A DNA stretch of 64,000 bases from the NCBI GenBank assembly GCA_022009795.1, contig CP091724.1, forward strand, positions 1,153,501 through 1,217,500, in the 5' to 3' direction. The notes beneath the pieces were generated by a model. It was not told the origin of the DNA. It saw nothing but the letters and a program-made list of their open reading frames with translations, and ran no database searches. The DNA comes from Anaerotruncus sp. GTDB taxonomy: Bacteria > Bacillota > Clostridia > Oscillospirales > Acutalibacteraceae. This document shows, in pieces, positions 48,667 through 56,215 of the stretch. The position numbers were made by a program, and so were the translations under genes. The number at the start of each line of letters is the position of its first letter. Within the stretch, counting starts at the first letter, position 1.

Positions 48667-49350
48667 ATGAACGACAATATTTTACACGCTATCGAGTCGC
48701 TTTGCGACGATATAGCCACCAGCACAAACGCAGAGGACAACCAAAAGAGAGCAAATGCAATTTTAGCTCTTGCTTTCGGCGGGATATTCACGCCCGAGGA
48801 AATCGAGGAGGACTACACCGAGGACGACTCCGTAGCGGGAGCGGAAAAAGATAAAATCAAATTTCCGAAACCTGGCGAGCAATTCGAGTATAACGGCGTT
48901 AAGTTTACCGCTCTCGGAGAGGAGCAGGGCGGCATACTTGCTATTGTTTCGGAATTGCTCAAGGACGAAATGCCGCTCGACGAAAGCAATAAAAACGACT
49001 GGCGCACCTCCTCGCTCCGTAAATACCTTAACGGAGAATACCTCGAACAATTCAACCGCGGCGACCTCCTCCCGTTTGTATCGGACTTGACCTCCGACGA
49101 CGGTATGAAAGACTACGGCACCGCCGAGGATTACGTTTTCCTCCTCTCGTGCGACCTTTACCGCAAATACAGAGAACCCGTGCCGCGCTTTAATAATTGG
49201 TGGTGGACGCTTACGCCCTGGACTTGCAACCCGTCCTACGCGTACGGCGCGCGCGTTGTCTACTCCTCGGGCGGAGTGTACAACTACAATGCGTACTACG
49301 GTAGCGGCGTAGCCCCCGCTTGTCTGTTCAATCCTAAAATCTTTGAATAA
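48667..49350 (+). CDS. DUF6273-like protein with C-type-lectin-like C-terminal domain
   Basis: 227 residues. The N-terminal part is acidic. The C-terminal domain runs from WRTSSLRKYLNGEYLEQFNRGDLLPFVSD and LLSCDLYRKY to WWWTLTPWTCNPSYAYGARVVYSSGGVYNY and GSGVAPACLFNP. This is the WWL(R/T)-S/T-P ... G-V-x-P-A-C pattern of DUF6273, related to the formylglycine-generating/C-type-lectin fold. Such domains are common in phages and gut Clostridia, and related folds are diversity-generating retroelement targets. No retroelement genes are in the window. Role unknown. Confidence 0.7.
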   Translation: MNDNILHAIESLCDDIATSTNAEDNQKRANAILALAFGGIFTPEEIEEDYTEDDSVAGAEKDKIKFPKPGEQFEYNGVKFTALGEEQGGILAIVSELLKDEMPLDESNKNDWRTSSLRKYLNGEYLEQFNRGDLLPFVSDLTSDDGMKDYGTAEDYVFLLSCDLYRKYREPVPRFNNWWWTLTPWTCNPSYAYGARVVYSSGGVYNYNAYYGSGVAPACLFNPKIFE

Positions 49351-49383
49351 TCCGCCTCGATAGAGGCGAGAAAGAGGGCAGCT

Positions 49384-49593
49384 ATGACAAACGAGGAATT
49401 AAAAGCCGCGCTCGTCAGCGGGTGCCCCGTAGAAAGCGGCGGAATTGTATATAAGTGCGTTTCGGCTATCATTTACCGATACCGCAACGGGAAACTTGAC
49501 ATTTCCGCCGAGGTTACGGACTATTGCGGGCACAGTATTTCAATCATAAGTCCCGAGCGGGCAAAAATCGTAGAAAGCGAGGTAACAAAGTGA
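49384..49593 (+). CDS. Small phage protein of unknown function
   Basis: 69 residues: EELKAALVSGCPVESGGIVYKCVSAIIYRYRNGKLDISAEVTDYCGHSISIISPERAKI. A compact beta-rich form, common as an unnamed phage orphan. No motif recognised. The stop overlaps the next GTG start. Confidence 0.55.
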   Translation: MTNEELKAALVSGCPVESGGIVYKCVSAIIYRYRNGKLDISAEVTDYCGHSISIISPERAKIVESEVTK

Positions 49594-50191
49594 AACTAAA
49601 GCAAATCGAGGCAATATTAAAAAGCCGAAAAAAACAATAATTGTTTCCGAAACGTCCGCTTGTCAATGGCTCGGGAACGGCGCGGCATTTTATCCCGTAT
49701 ACAATCTCCCGAAACTCACAAAAGACAATATATTTACTATGTTTGATATTACAGAGGAAAAGCGGGACAAGTTTTATTTTGAGGAGCGCCCGCTCCCGCC
49801 ACATATAAATTTTGAGGACGGCGACGACGGCGAGCAGTTACTCGAACGAGGAGCAATAGCATTTTATGCACAAGGTAGAACGCTTGAGCCGTTAAAAACC
49901 TCACAAGGTATAGCCTTTATAAACACTCGGTACTTAAAGCCGTTTTCCGATATTGACGCGGGGTATGAACTTTACGAGAGAACGACCGCACAAGGGAAAC
50001 CGTATATCGCGGTAAAGAGCGGGTTTATGTTACTCGGCATTATTTCCCCCTACGACCTCGTTAATGAAACTTTTATAAACAACCTCGACGAAATATTGAA
50101 GTTATCGAGAATAGCTCTTTTTAACAAGCAGAAAGACGACTCGATAACAGATACCAACACTCAAGTAAAAATGGAGGATATGGAAGCATGA
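49590..50191 (+). CDS. Phage protein of unknown function, one frameshift
   Basis: About 200 residues from a GTG overlapping the previous stop. The break is at the A7 run near 49630. Joined: LKQIEAILKSRKKTIIVSETSACQWLGNGAAFYPVYNLPKLTKDNIFTMFDI, then KYLKPFSDIDAGYELYERTTAQGKPYIAVKSGFMLLGIISPYDLVNE. Contains a conserved-looking SACQWLGNGAAFYPV segment, but I cannot assign a family. Ends in ATGA overlap with a tiny membrane gene. Confidence 0.5.
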
Positions 50192-50262
50192 ACGCAATTA
50201 TTATAACGGCGATTATCTGCGCTACCCTGGTTTTGCTCACATTTATAAATAAAAAGAAATAG
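50188..50262 (+). CDS. Tiny single-helix membrane protein
   Basis: 24 residues: MNAIIITAIICATLVLLTF and NKKK. Start overlaps the previous stop (ATGA). One membrane helix and a basic tail. Such mini-proteins are frequent between phage genes; role unknown. Confidence 0.45.
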   Translation: MNAIIITAIICATLVLLTFINKKK

Positions 50263-50273
50263 GAGGCTTTGCT

Positions 50274-50981
50274 ATGACTTCGGCAAACGGAAACAGACAG
50301 CACAGGACAAGCTCGGCTCCGAGCGACAGCAAAAGAGCCGCTCGCGGAAAATGTAAGCGGCAATTTATTACCTTTATCATATGTGTATTCCTCGTGGGAG
50401 GAATTGCAGGAGGGCTCATTGTCGGAGGAGTACAAGCCCTCGGCGGGAATGACGCAAAAGAGCAACCGCCCTACGGCACACGTGACGGCAAAAGCGTAAC
50501 AGAAAACGGCGAGCTTATGCTCATACAAGACGCGGCGGGTTTTACCCCTCTCGATTGCGAGCTTTCGGAGGAACTGCAAGAGTTTACATATTATATGTGC
50601 CGCGCCTATTATATCGACTTTGACTTTGCAATGTCGCTTATGTTCTCCGAGTCCTCGTTTAACGCCGCCGCGGTAAGCCAGGACGGGCACGATTTCGGCT
50701 TAATGCAAATAAGAGACTGTAATAACGATTGGCTCAAAGAGGAACTCGGCGTTACCGATATGCTCAACCCTTACGAGAATATCCGAGCGGGTTTATATAT
50801 CCTCCGCGGGCTCTTTGAAAAATACAACGACAGCTCAAAGGTTGTTATGGCGTACAAAATGGGCGAATACGGAGCCTCGGTGCTTTGGGACAAAGGCGTA
50901 TACGAAACGACCGCCTCGCAGCGAGTGCTCACCCAGGCGGACAAATTCGCCGCAGAGAGGAACGGCAGCAATGAACAATAA
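50274..50981 (+). CDS. Membrane-anchored lytic transglycosylase (SLT domain)
   Basis: 235 residues. A cytoplasmic basic tail, one helix (FITFIICVFLVGGIAGGLIVGG), then an outside SLT domain: FDFAMSLMFSESSFNAAAVSQDGHDFGLMQIRDCNNDWL, with the catalytic Glu in SESSFN and the GLMQI motif, then NPYENIRAGLYILRGLFEKY and VVMAYKMGEYGASVLW. Cuts peptidoglycan. Its position among early-type genes, not in a lysis cassette, is unusual. AGGAGG sits 6 nt before the ATG. Overlaps the next gene by 11 nt. Confidence 0.85.
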   Translation: MTSANGNRQHRTSSAPSDSKRAARGKCKRQFITFIICVFLVGGIAGGLIVGGVQALGGNDAKEQPPYGTRDGKSVTENGELMLIQDAAGFTPLDCELSEELQEFTYYMCRAYYIDFDFAMSLMFSESSFNAAAVSQDGHDFGLMQIRDCNNDWLKEELGVTDMLNPYENIRAGLYILRGLFEKYNDSSKVVMAYKMGEYGASVLWDKGVYETTASQRVLTQADKFAAERNGSNEQ

Positions 50982-51423
50982 AATAATTCAGTCAATCCAC
51001 CACGAGCACGGCGAAAATATCCTTAATGGCGTAAAACGCTATGAAATAAGAAAGACCGCCCCGAAAAGCGGAAGTTTCCCATACATTATATATCTATACG
51101 AAACCGAGCGCCCATATAGAGGCGCAGACAATACGCTACACCCTGGCGCGGGAGCGGTTATCGGCTTTTATATATGCAAGGCGATTATAAAAACAAACGC
51201 TTTCGGCGCAGCTCTCTACAAAAGCAACACGCCCGAGGAGGCGGCAACAAGAAATCGAATAGCATACACGGCGTGTTTAACCGAAAAGCAACTTACAGAG
51301 TACGCAGGCGGCAAAGACATTTCCGTCTATGTAGTGAGCAACCCTATACGCTTTCCGAAACCTCGCCCGCTCTCGGACTTCGGCTTAACACGTGCTCCGC
51401 AGAGTTGGCAGTATTTGAAGTAA
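50971..51423 (+). CDS. ASCH-domain protein
   Basis: 150 residues. Family-like start IIQSIHHEHGENILNGVKRYEIRKTAPK, where the G-x-K-x-x-E-x-R core resembles ASCH, then PYIIYLYETE, GAGAVIGFYICKAI and the closing LTRAPQSWQYL, typical of phage ASCH proteins. ASCH domains probably bind RNA or modified nucleotides. Last gene before a terminator. Confidence 0.72.
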   Translation: MNNKIIQSIHHEHGENILNGVKRYEIRKTAPKSGSFPYIIYLYETERPYRGADNTLHPGAGAVIGFYICKAIIKTNAFGAALYKSNTPEEAATRNRIAYTACLTEKQLTEYAGGKDISVYVVSNPIRFPKPRPLSDFGLTRAPQSWQYLK

Positions 51424-51430
51424 ATAAAAA

Positions 51431-51461
51431 GGGCTTATCAAGCCGCAAACTTGATAAGCCC
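51431..51461 (+). terminator. Terminator after the ASCH gene
   Basis: GGGCTTATCAAG and CTTGATAAGCCC form a perfect 12-bp stem with a 7-nt loop. It closes the first phage gene block. T run weak. Confidence 0.75.
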
Positions 51462-51700
51462 CGTAGCGCCTTTGTGCTACCGATTAACTACATATATAAG
51501 TATAGCACAACGGCAGCGAAAAGTCAATAGTTAAGCACGGAGCGAGCGGCTCTATTTCGGGCTCGTAATGGATAATAACTTAACGACCAAACAGAGCACA
51601 CAGCACCCCGAGAAGATATAACCCGTCCTACCTCAAAAAAAATAATTATTTTCTTTGTGTGTGGAGAGAGGCGGAGGAGTGAGGGGTGCTCGCAGCGTTG

Positions 51701-51827
51701 TTGAAAGAGTGCGTAAACTCGTAGAGTTTTCCACGCTTTCAATAATGCGGAGAGTAGGGGGAGAGAGGAGGTGCCTCTCTCTTTAAGGCGGGCTCCGTCC
51801 CGCCGCTCTCTTGCTCCTCTCTCCCCC
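51701..51827. other. Nested hairpins: candidate replication origin or regulatory RNA
   Basis: Hairpin 1 (51701-51742): TTGAAAG with CTTTCAA and AAACTC with GAGTTT around GTA. Hairpin 2 (51757-51827): GGGGGAGAGAGGAG with CTCCTCTCTCCCCC, a perfect 14-bp stem enclosing GGCGGG-CTCCGT-CCCGCC. An alternative pairing uses GAGAGAGG (51761-51768) with CCTCTCTC (51774-51781). Nothing in the 51462-51993 gap is clearly coding. Its place directly upstream of an HUH-type Rep gene suggests an origin; a structured RNA is the alternative. Confidence 0.5.
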
Positions 51828-51993
51828 TTTATTGGCTTTGAAATGCAATTACCTTTTGAGGTTAGCGCAATTTTGTTAATTCAAAGGTCGTCAGCGGCAA
51901 ATGCTCGCTCGACAAATTCCCTTATGGAAAACTAAAGCGTTAAACCTCGGGGCTTGGGGCAGAGCCCCAAAAGGAAACAACGGAGGTAAAACT

Positions 51994-52764
51994 ATGCGCT
52001 GTCTATACAGAGAAAAAATACATAAATGCGGCGAGTTTTTGGAGGTCGATATTTTCCCCGTTTTTGAATATCAGCGCGGGCGCAGCAAGAAAAGAAAACC
52101 GACAACAGAAACGCAGCAGCGATTAAACCAACGTAACGCCGAAAGAAAGCTCACGCGCCTACTGAACACGAATTTTACAAAGCGCGATATACGCTTTGAT
52201 TTAACATATAGCGACGAGAATTACCCCGAAACGCCCGAGAACGCACAACGGCAAATGCAAAATTTCCTCCGTCGCGTTAAGCGTTACCGCGCAAAGCATA
52301 ATTTGCCCGAGCTTAAATACGTTGCCGTTACCGAGGTGGGAAAAGAAAACGGGCGGCTGCACCACCATATCGTTATGAGCGGCGGCGTTGATATAAACAC
52401 CCTTGCGGAAATATGGGGCAAAGGCTATACGACGGCAAAGCCGTTACAGTTTGACGAGTTCGGTATAACGGGCATTGCGGTATATCTCGTAAAAAGCCCG
52501 ATACTCGGCAAGCGTTGGAGCGCGAGCCGCAACCTCGAGCAGCCGAAAACGTCCGAACGCGACGGCAGAATACCGCAGTACAAAATACGCGAGTTTGGAA
52601 ACAGCGGCAACGACAACCGCGCAGAGCTTGAGCGTCTTTATGAGGGTTACGCCCTGGCAGACTGCAAGCCGTATTATAACGAAATCAACGGCGGCTATTA
52701 TATAACCGTCCGTATGTATAAAAAGCCCGCTCCGAAACGGAGCAGAAAGCGAGGGAAACTATGA
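51994..52764 (+). CDS. HUH-type replication initiator (rolling-circle Rep-like)
   Basis: 256 residues. Motif 1-like strand RFDLTYSDENYP, then LRRVKRYRAKHNLPELKYVAVTEVGKENGRLHHHIVMSGG with the HUH metal-binding histidines near residues 123-125, and AVYLVKSPI with a likely catalytic Tyr near 164 followed by Lys. This is the layout of HUH nickases acting in rolling-circle replication. Start chosen at ATG 51994 because GGAGG lies 7 nt upstream; an earlier ATG at 51901 has no such site. An HUH Rep in a tailed phage with no other replication gene nearby is notable. Confidence 0.75.
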   Translation: MRCLYREKIHKCGEFLEVDIFPVFEYQRGRSKKRKPTTETQQRLNQRNAERKLTRLLNTNFTKRDIRFDLTYSDENYPETPENAQRQMQNFLRRVKRYRAKHNLPELKYVAVTEVGKENGRLHHHIVMSGGVDINTLAEIWGKGYTTAKPLQFDEFGITGIAVYLVKSPILGKRWSASRNLEQPKTSERDGRIPQYKIREFGNSGNDNRAELERLYEGYALADCKPYYNEINGGYYITVRMYKKPAPKRSRKRGKL

Positions 52765-52928
52765 CGCAAAAACGAGAGGAGAAAAAGAAAATGTCAATGT
52801 ATATCTTTCCCGCCGTCCTTATAGCGCTTGACGTGGGAGCGGCTGTTATGTGCTTTATCGGCAAGGACTACAAAAAAGGCGTATACTGGCTCGCTGCGGC
52901 GGTGCTGAATATATGCGTAACTTTTTAA
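52761..52928 (+). CDS. Small two-helix membrane protein
   Basis: 55 residues from an ATG overlapping the Rep stop (ATGA). A basic N terminus (MTQKREEKKK), then IFPAVLIALDVGAAVMCFI and YWLAAAVLNICV. Family not recognised. Coupling to Rep suggests a joint role, perhaps membrane attachment of replication. Confidence 0.5.
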   Translation: MTQKREEKKKMSMYIFPAVLIALDVGAAVMCFIGKDYKKGVYWLAAAVLNICVTF

Positions 52929-52941
52929 CGGAGGTAAAACT

Positions 52942-53382
52942 ATGAATTACTTTAAGGCAGCGGAGCAAGTGCTCTCCTCTGTCCCTACTCTCGAGCGGGC
53001 ATTGGAGAATTTACAGCATAGGCGCGATAGGCTCATAGAAAGCGGAGCTCCTCGGGAGCCTGGCGCGATTGATTACGGCAAACCGTTTACGGACTCGCAT
53101 TACGTAAGCGACACTCTTAACGAGCTTTTAGAGCTTACCGAGTGCTCACGCAATATTGCGGAAACGCAGCGCAAGCTCGCAGAAATTAAGGGCATTATCG
53201 ACCAACTGAAAGACGAGTATAAAAAGCTCGTCGTTTTGTGGTACCTCGAAAAAAAGCCGAAAGAGGCAGTTATGGAGGAACTATACATACAGTCATTAAG
53301 CACCGTTTATGACCTCCGTAACCGCGCAGTAGCGGAGTTTGCTTTGCTCTACTTCGGCGGCTCTGCCCTGGGCTCAATTTAG
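52942..53382 (+). CDS. ArpU/sigma-region-4-like phage late regulator
   Basis: 146 residues. A coiled N-terminal half (ALENLQHRRDRLIESG, RNIAETQRKLAEIKGIIDQL) and a C-terminal helix-turn-helix with a sigma-4 look: EYKKLVVLWYLEKKPKEAVMEELYIQSLSTVYDLRNRAVAEFALLYFGG. Proteins of this kind sit just before the terminase in Firmicute phages and switch on late transcription. Good GGAGG site. Confidence 0.7.
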   Translation: MNYFKAAEQVLSSVPTLERALENLQHRRDRLIESGAPREPGAIDYGKPFTDSHYVSDTLNELLELTECSRNIAETQRKLAEIKGIIDQLKDEYKKLVVLWYLEKKPKEAVMEELYIQSLSTVYDLRNRAVAEFALLYFGGSALGSI

Positions 53383-53541
53383 GCAATCGAAATAAAGCCG
53401 TATAGAAACTTGCTTTAAGCCGTGCTAAACTGATACCGTAGAAATAGACGGTAAGGCGGGCGGCTTATAGCTGCTCGCTTTGTCGTTGTATCGGGAGCAA
53501 ATATAACTCACTATACGGCGGAGAGGGCGGGACGCTGTTAT

Positions 53542-53847
53542 ATGCAAGATTTCGCAAAGGCGTTTTATTTAAGCAAAGCCTGGCGCGATACCAGGGAATA
53601 TATATACAAGCGCGATATGGGCTTATGCGTTCGCTGCGGCAAGGCGGGCGCAATAGTACACCACAAAGTATATTTAACGCCGCAGAATATAAACAATCCC
53701 GCTATCACACTATCGGAGGATAACCTCGAGTTGCTATGCCGTGAATGTCACGCCATAGAACACGAGGGACAGCTACCGACAGCAAGCGGGCTTATGTTTG
53801 ACTCCGAGGGAAACCTCGTAGAAAAGGAGGGTAAGTATGGGAGCTGA
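53542..53847 (+). CDS. HNH endonuclease
   Basis: 101 residues: WRDTREYIYKRDMGLCVRCGKAGAIVHHKVYLTPQNI, NLELLCRECHAIEH. The zinc Cys pairs (CVRC, CREC) and the catalytic VHH and ECHAIEH fit the HNH family found directly upstream of small terminases, where it helps DNA packaging and cleavage in HK97-type phages. Overlaps the next gene by 11 nt. Confidence 0.92.
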   Translation: MQDFAKAFYLSKAWRDTREYIYKRDMGLCVRCGKAGAIVHHKVYLTPQNINNPAITLSEDNLELLCRECHAIEHEGQLPTASGLMFDSEGNLVEKEGKYGS

Positions 53848-54088
53848 TGTATGCGAGCTCGTAGTATATACGCAGAACGGAGCGGTTACGTTCCAGGTCA
53901 AGGCTACGGCTGATAACTTCGAGGACAGAGTAGCCGAGGCGCTCGAGGAGGGCACCGTTATTCTCGAGCTTGTGGACGGCGGGAAAATTATTCTCTGCGC
54001 GATTAACGTTGTAGCAATCGAGGTACACGCAGCGGCAGAGAGCAGCAATTCCTCTGTAAAAAATTTCGCTGCTACACCCCCCACTTAA
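53837..54088 (+). CDS. Small phage protein of unknown function
   Basis: 83 residues: VCELVVYTQNGAVTFQVKATADNFEDRVAEALEEGTVILELVDGGKIILCAINVVAIEV. Looks like a small beta-rich fold with an acidic turn. AGGAGG lies upstream. Not recognised; placed between HNH and terminase. No gene is seen between 54089 and 54193. Confidence 0.55.
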   Translation: MGADVCELVVYTQNGAVTFQVKATADNFEDRVAEALEEGTVILELVDGGKIILCAINVVAIEVHAAAESSNSSVKNFAATPPT

Positions 54089-54193
54089 AAAAAGCTATAT
54101 GCCTTTTAATGAACCGTGTTTAAGCCCCTTTTATGACCGCCCCAGGCGTGTATAACCCCCCTACCCTTACAGACGAAAGAAAGGAGAAACAGC

Positions 54194-54562
54194 GTGGACG
54201 ATACATTATATGCGCGACAGAAAAAAGAGCAGAACAGAATTAAGAAATTGTATAAAAATCTGCCGAAAGATAAGCTCGAAATTGCAAAAAAACTAATGGA
54301 AAGAGCCGCCTATATGCTCGTTTCTCTCGAGGATATGGAGGAAAAAATCAACGAGGACGGGCTCGTAGTTAAAATGCCGCAGGGCTCCTACACTATCGAG
54401 CGGGCGCACCCGTTATTACAGCCGTATAACGCTATGGTTAAGAACTACAACGCCACCTTAAAACAGCTCAACGACCTACTGCCGAACGCAGACGCAGAGG
54501 CAGCGGGACAGGCGCTTATGATGTTTGCAACCAAACCGAGCAGGGCGGCAAAATCGGGTTGA
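54194..54562 (+). CDS. Terminase small subunit (P27-type)
   Basis: 122 residues from GTG (AAAGGAG 8 nt upstream). Helical: RIKKLYKNLPKDKLEIAKKLMERAAYMLVSLEDME, then HPLLQPYNAMVKNYNATLKQLNDLLP, the pattern of P27-family small terminases. Recognises phage DNA for packaging. The stop overlaps the large subunit start. Confidence 0.82.
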   Translation: MDDTLYARQKKEQNRIKKLYKNLPKDKLEIAKKLMERAAYMLVSLEDMEEKINEDGLVVKMPQGSYTIERAHPLLQPYNAMVKNYNATLKQLNDLLPNADAEAAGQALMMFATKPSRAAKSG

Positions 54563-56211
54563 ATTGGGTAAAAGAATACTACCGCCGCATAGAGTGCGGC
54601 GACATAGTAACGAGTAAGCGGGTTAGAGCTGTTTACTCGCGGCTCGTTGCCGAAATGGACGCAGCTAACGACGACTCGCCGTATTATTTCGACGAGGAAA
54701 CGGGCGAGCGTCCTATTTTGTTTATCGAAACATTTTGTAAGCAGTCCCAGGGCACCATAGGCGCGCCGCTTGAGCTTGAGCTATTCCAAAAAGCATATAT
54801 ACAACTGCTTTTCGGTTGGCTCGAAAAAGAAACGGGCTACCGCCGTTTCCGTGAAACAATGTTTTTATGCGGACGCAAAAACGGTAAGTCTACGTTGCTT
54901 TCGGGCATTGCCCTTTATATGCTCATTGCAGATTATGAGGGCGCGGCAGAGATATACTCCGTTGCGACAAAGAAAGACCAGGCGAAAAAGGTATTGACCG
55001 AGGCTGTCAATATGGTTAAGCAGTCGCCCGAGCTGCGGGCGGTTGTCAAAAAACGCAGAAATGATATTTATTTTCCCGCGACCTCCTCTATCTTTGAGGC
55101 GCTCGCGTCGGACTCCAACACTTTGGACGGCTTAAACTCTCACGCCGTTATAATCGACGAGCTGCACGCAATCCGCGACCGCAATTTGTACGAGGTTATG
55201 AAACAGTCTACCTCGTCGCGCCGTCAGCCCCTCGTTGTTATGATAACGACCGCGGGCACCGTGCGCGAGTGCATTTTCGACAATATGTACGAGCTTGCCG
55301 CAGACCTTGCGGACGGTAAGAAAAAAGACGATACCTTTTTGCCGATACTCTACGAGCTCGACAGCCGCGACGAGTGGACTAATCCGCAAATGTGGATTAA
55401 AGCTAATCCAGGGCTCGGGAAAATCAAGCAGTATAAAACGCTCGCTAACTTCGTTGAGAGGGCGAAAAACTCGCCCGCAGACTTGCCAGGCGTTTTATGC
55501 AAGGACTTTAACATACGCGAAAATGAAAGTGCCGTATGGCTTTCATTCGAGCAGATTAAAAACGCGGCGACGTTTGCTATTGACGACGTTTACAATACCT
55601 ACGCTATCGGCGGTTGCGACCTATCGGCTACAACCGACCTTACAGCGGCAACGCTGCTTATACGCAAGCCGAACGACAAAACGGTTTACGTTTTGCAACA
55701 GTATTTTTTGCCGCAAGCCCGCGTTGAGCACCTCGAGGAGAAAAACACAAACGAGGCACCCTATCGGATATGGGCGGAGCGGGGCTTGCTTACGATATGC
55801 GAGGGCAGCCGCGTAAACTTCTCCGACGTAACGGCGTGGTTTGTGCAAATGCGCGACGAGCATAAAATAGACGCTTTCAAGGTCGGCTATGACCGCGCGC
55901 TCGCGGGCTACTGGGTGGAGGAAATGAAAAGCAACGGCTTTACTATGGAGCCCGTAGCTCAAGGCGCTTTCACTTGGAGCCAACCTATGCGCGAAATGGG
56001 AGCGGCTCTTACCGACAAAATAGTTAATTACAACAATAACCCTATTTTGCTTTGGTGCCTATCAAATACCGCCGTTAAGAAAAGCGGCTTAAACAATATC
56101 CAACCCGTTAAGATAACCGATAAACGCCGCATAGACGGCGCGGTATCGCTGCTTAACGCGTGGGTTATCTACGTCAAATACTTTGACGACTATATGTATA
56201 ACGTGGGGTGA
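54559..56211 (+). CDS. Terminase large subunit
   Basis: 550 residues, intact. ATPase: Walker A-like CGRKNGKSTLLSGIALYML, Walker B HAVIIDELHAIRD, and the coupling motif VVMITTAGT. Nuclease: YAIGGCDLSATTDLTAATLLI with the first metal-binding Asp, later KVGYDRALAGYWVEEM. Starts with TTG overlapping the small subunit gene. Packages DNA into the prohead. Terminase_1 (HK97/phiC31-like) class. Confidence 0.95.
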   Translation: MNWVKEYYRRIECGDIVTSKRVRAVYSRLVAEMDAANDDSPYYFDEETGERPILFIETFCKQSQGTIGAPLELELFQKAYIQLLFGWLEKETGYRRFRETMFLCGRKNGKSTLLSGIALYMLIADYEGAAEIYSVATKKDQAKKVLTEAVNMVKQSPELRAVVKKRRNDIYFPATSSIFEALASDSNTLDGLNSHAVIIDELHAIRDRNLYEVMKQSTSSRRQPLVVMITTAGTVRECIFDNMYELAADLADGKKKDDTFLPILYELDSRDEWTNPQMWIKANPGLGKIKQYKTLANFVERAKNSPADLPGVLCKDFNIRENESAVWLSFEQIKNAATFAIDDVYNTYAIGGCDLSATTDLTAATLLIRKPNDKTVYVLQQYFLPQARVEHLEEKNTNEAPYRIWAERGLLTICEGSRVNFSDVTAWFVQMRDEHKIDAFKVGYDRALAGYWVEEMKSNGFTMEPVAQGAFTWSQPMREMGAALTDKIVNYNNNPILLWCLSNTAVKKSGLNNIQPVKITDKRRIDGAVSLLNAWVIYVKYFDDYMYNVG

Positions 56212-56215
56212 CACA

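Noticed and set aside
49190..49345. Variable region of a diversity-generating retroelement
   Set aside because: The fold type is suitable, but there is no reverse transcriptase, no Avd gene and no second copy of the segment in the window.
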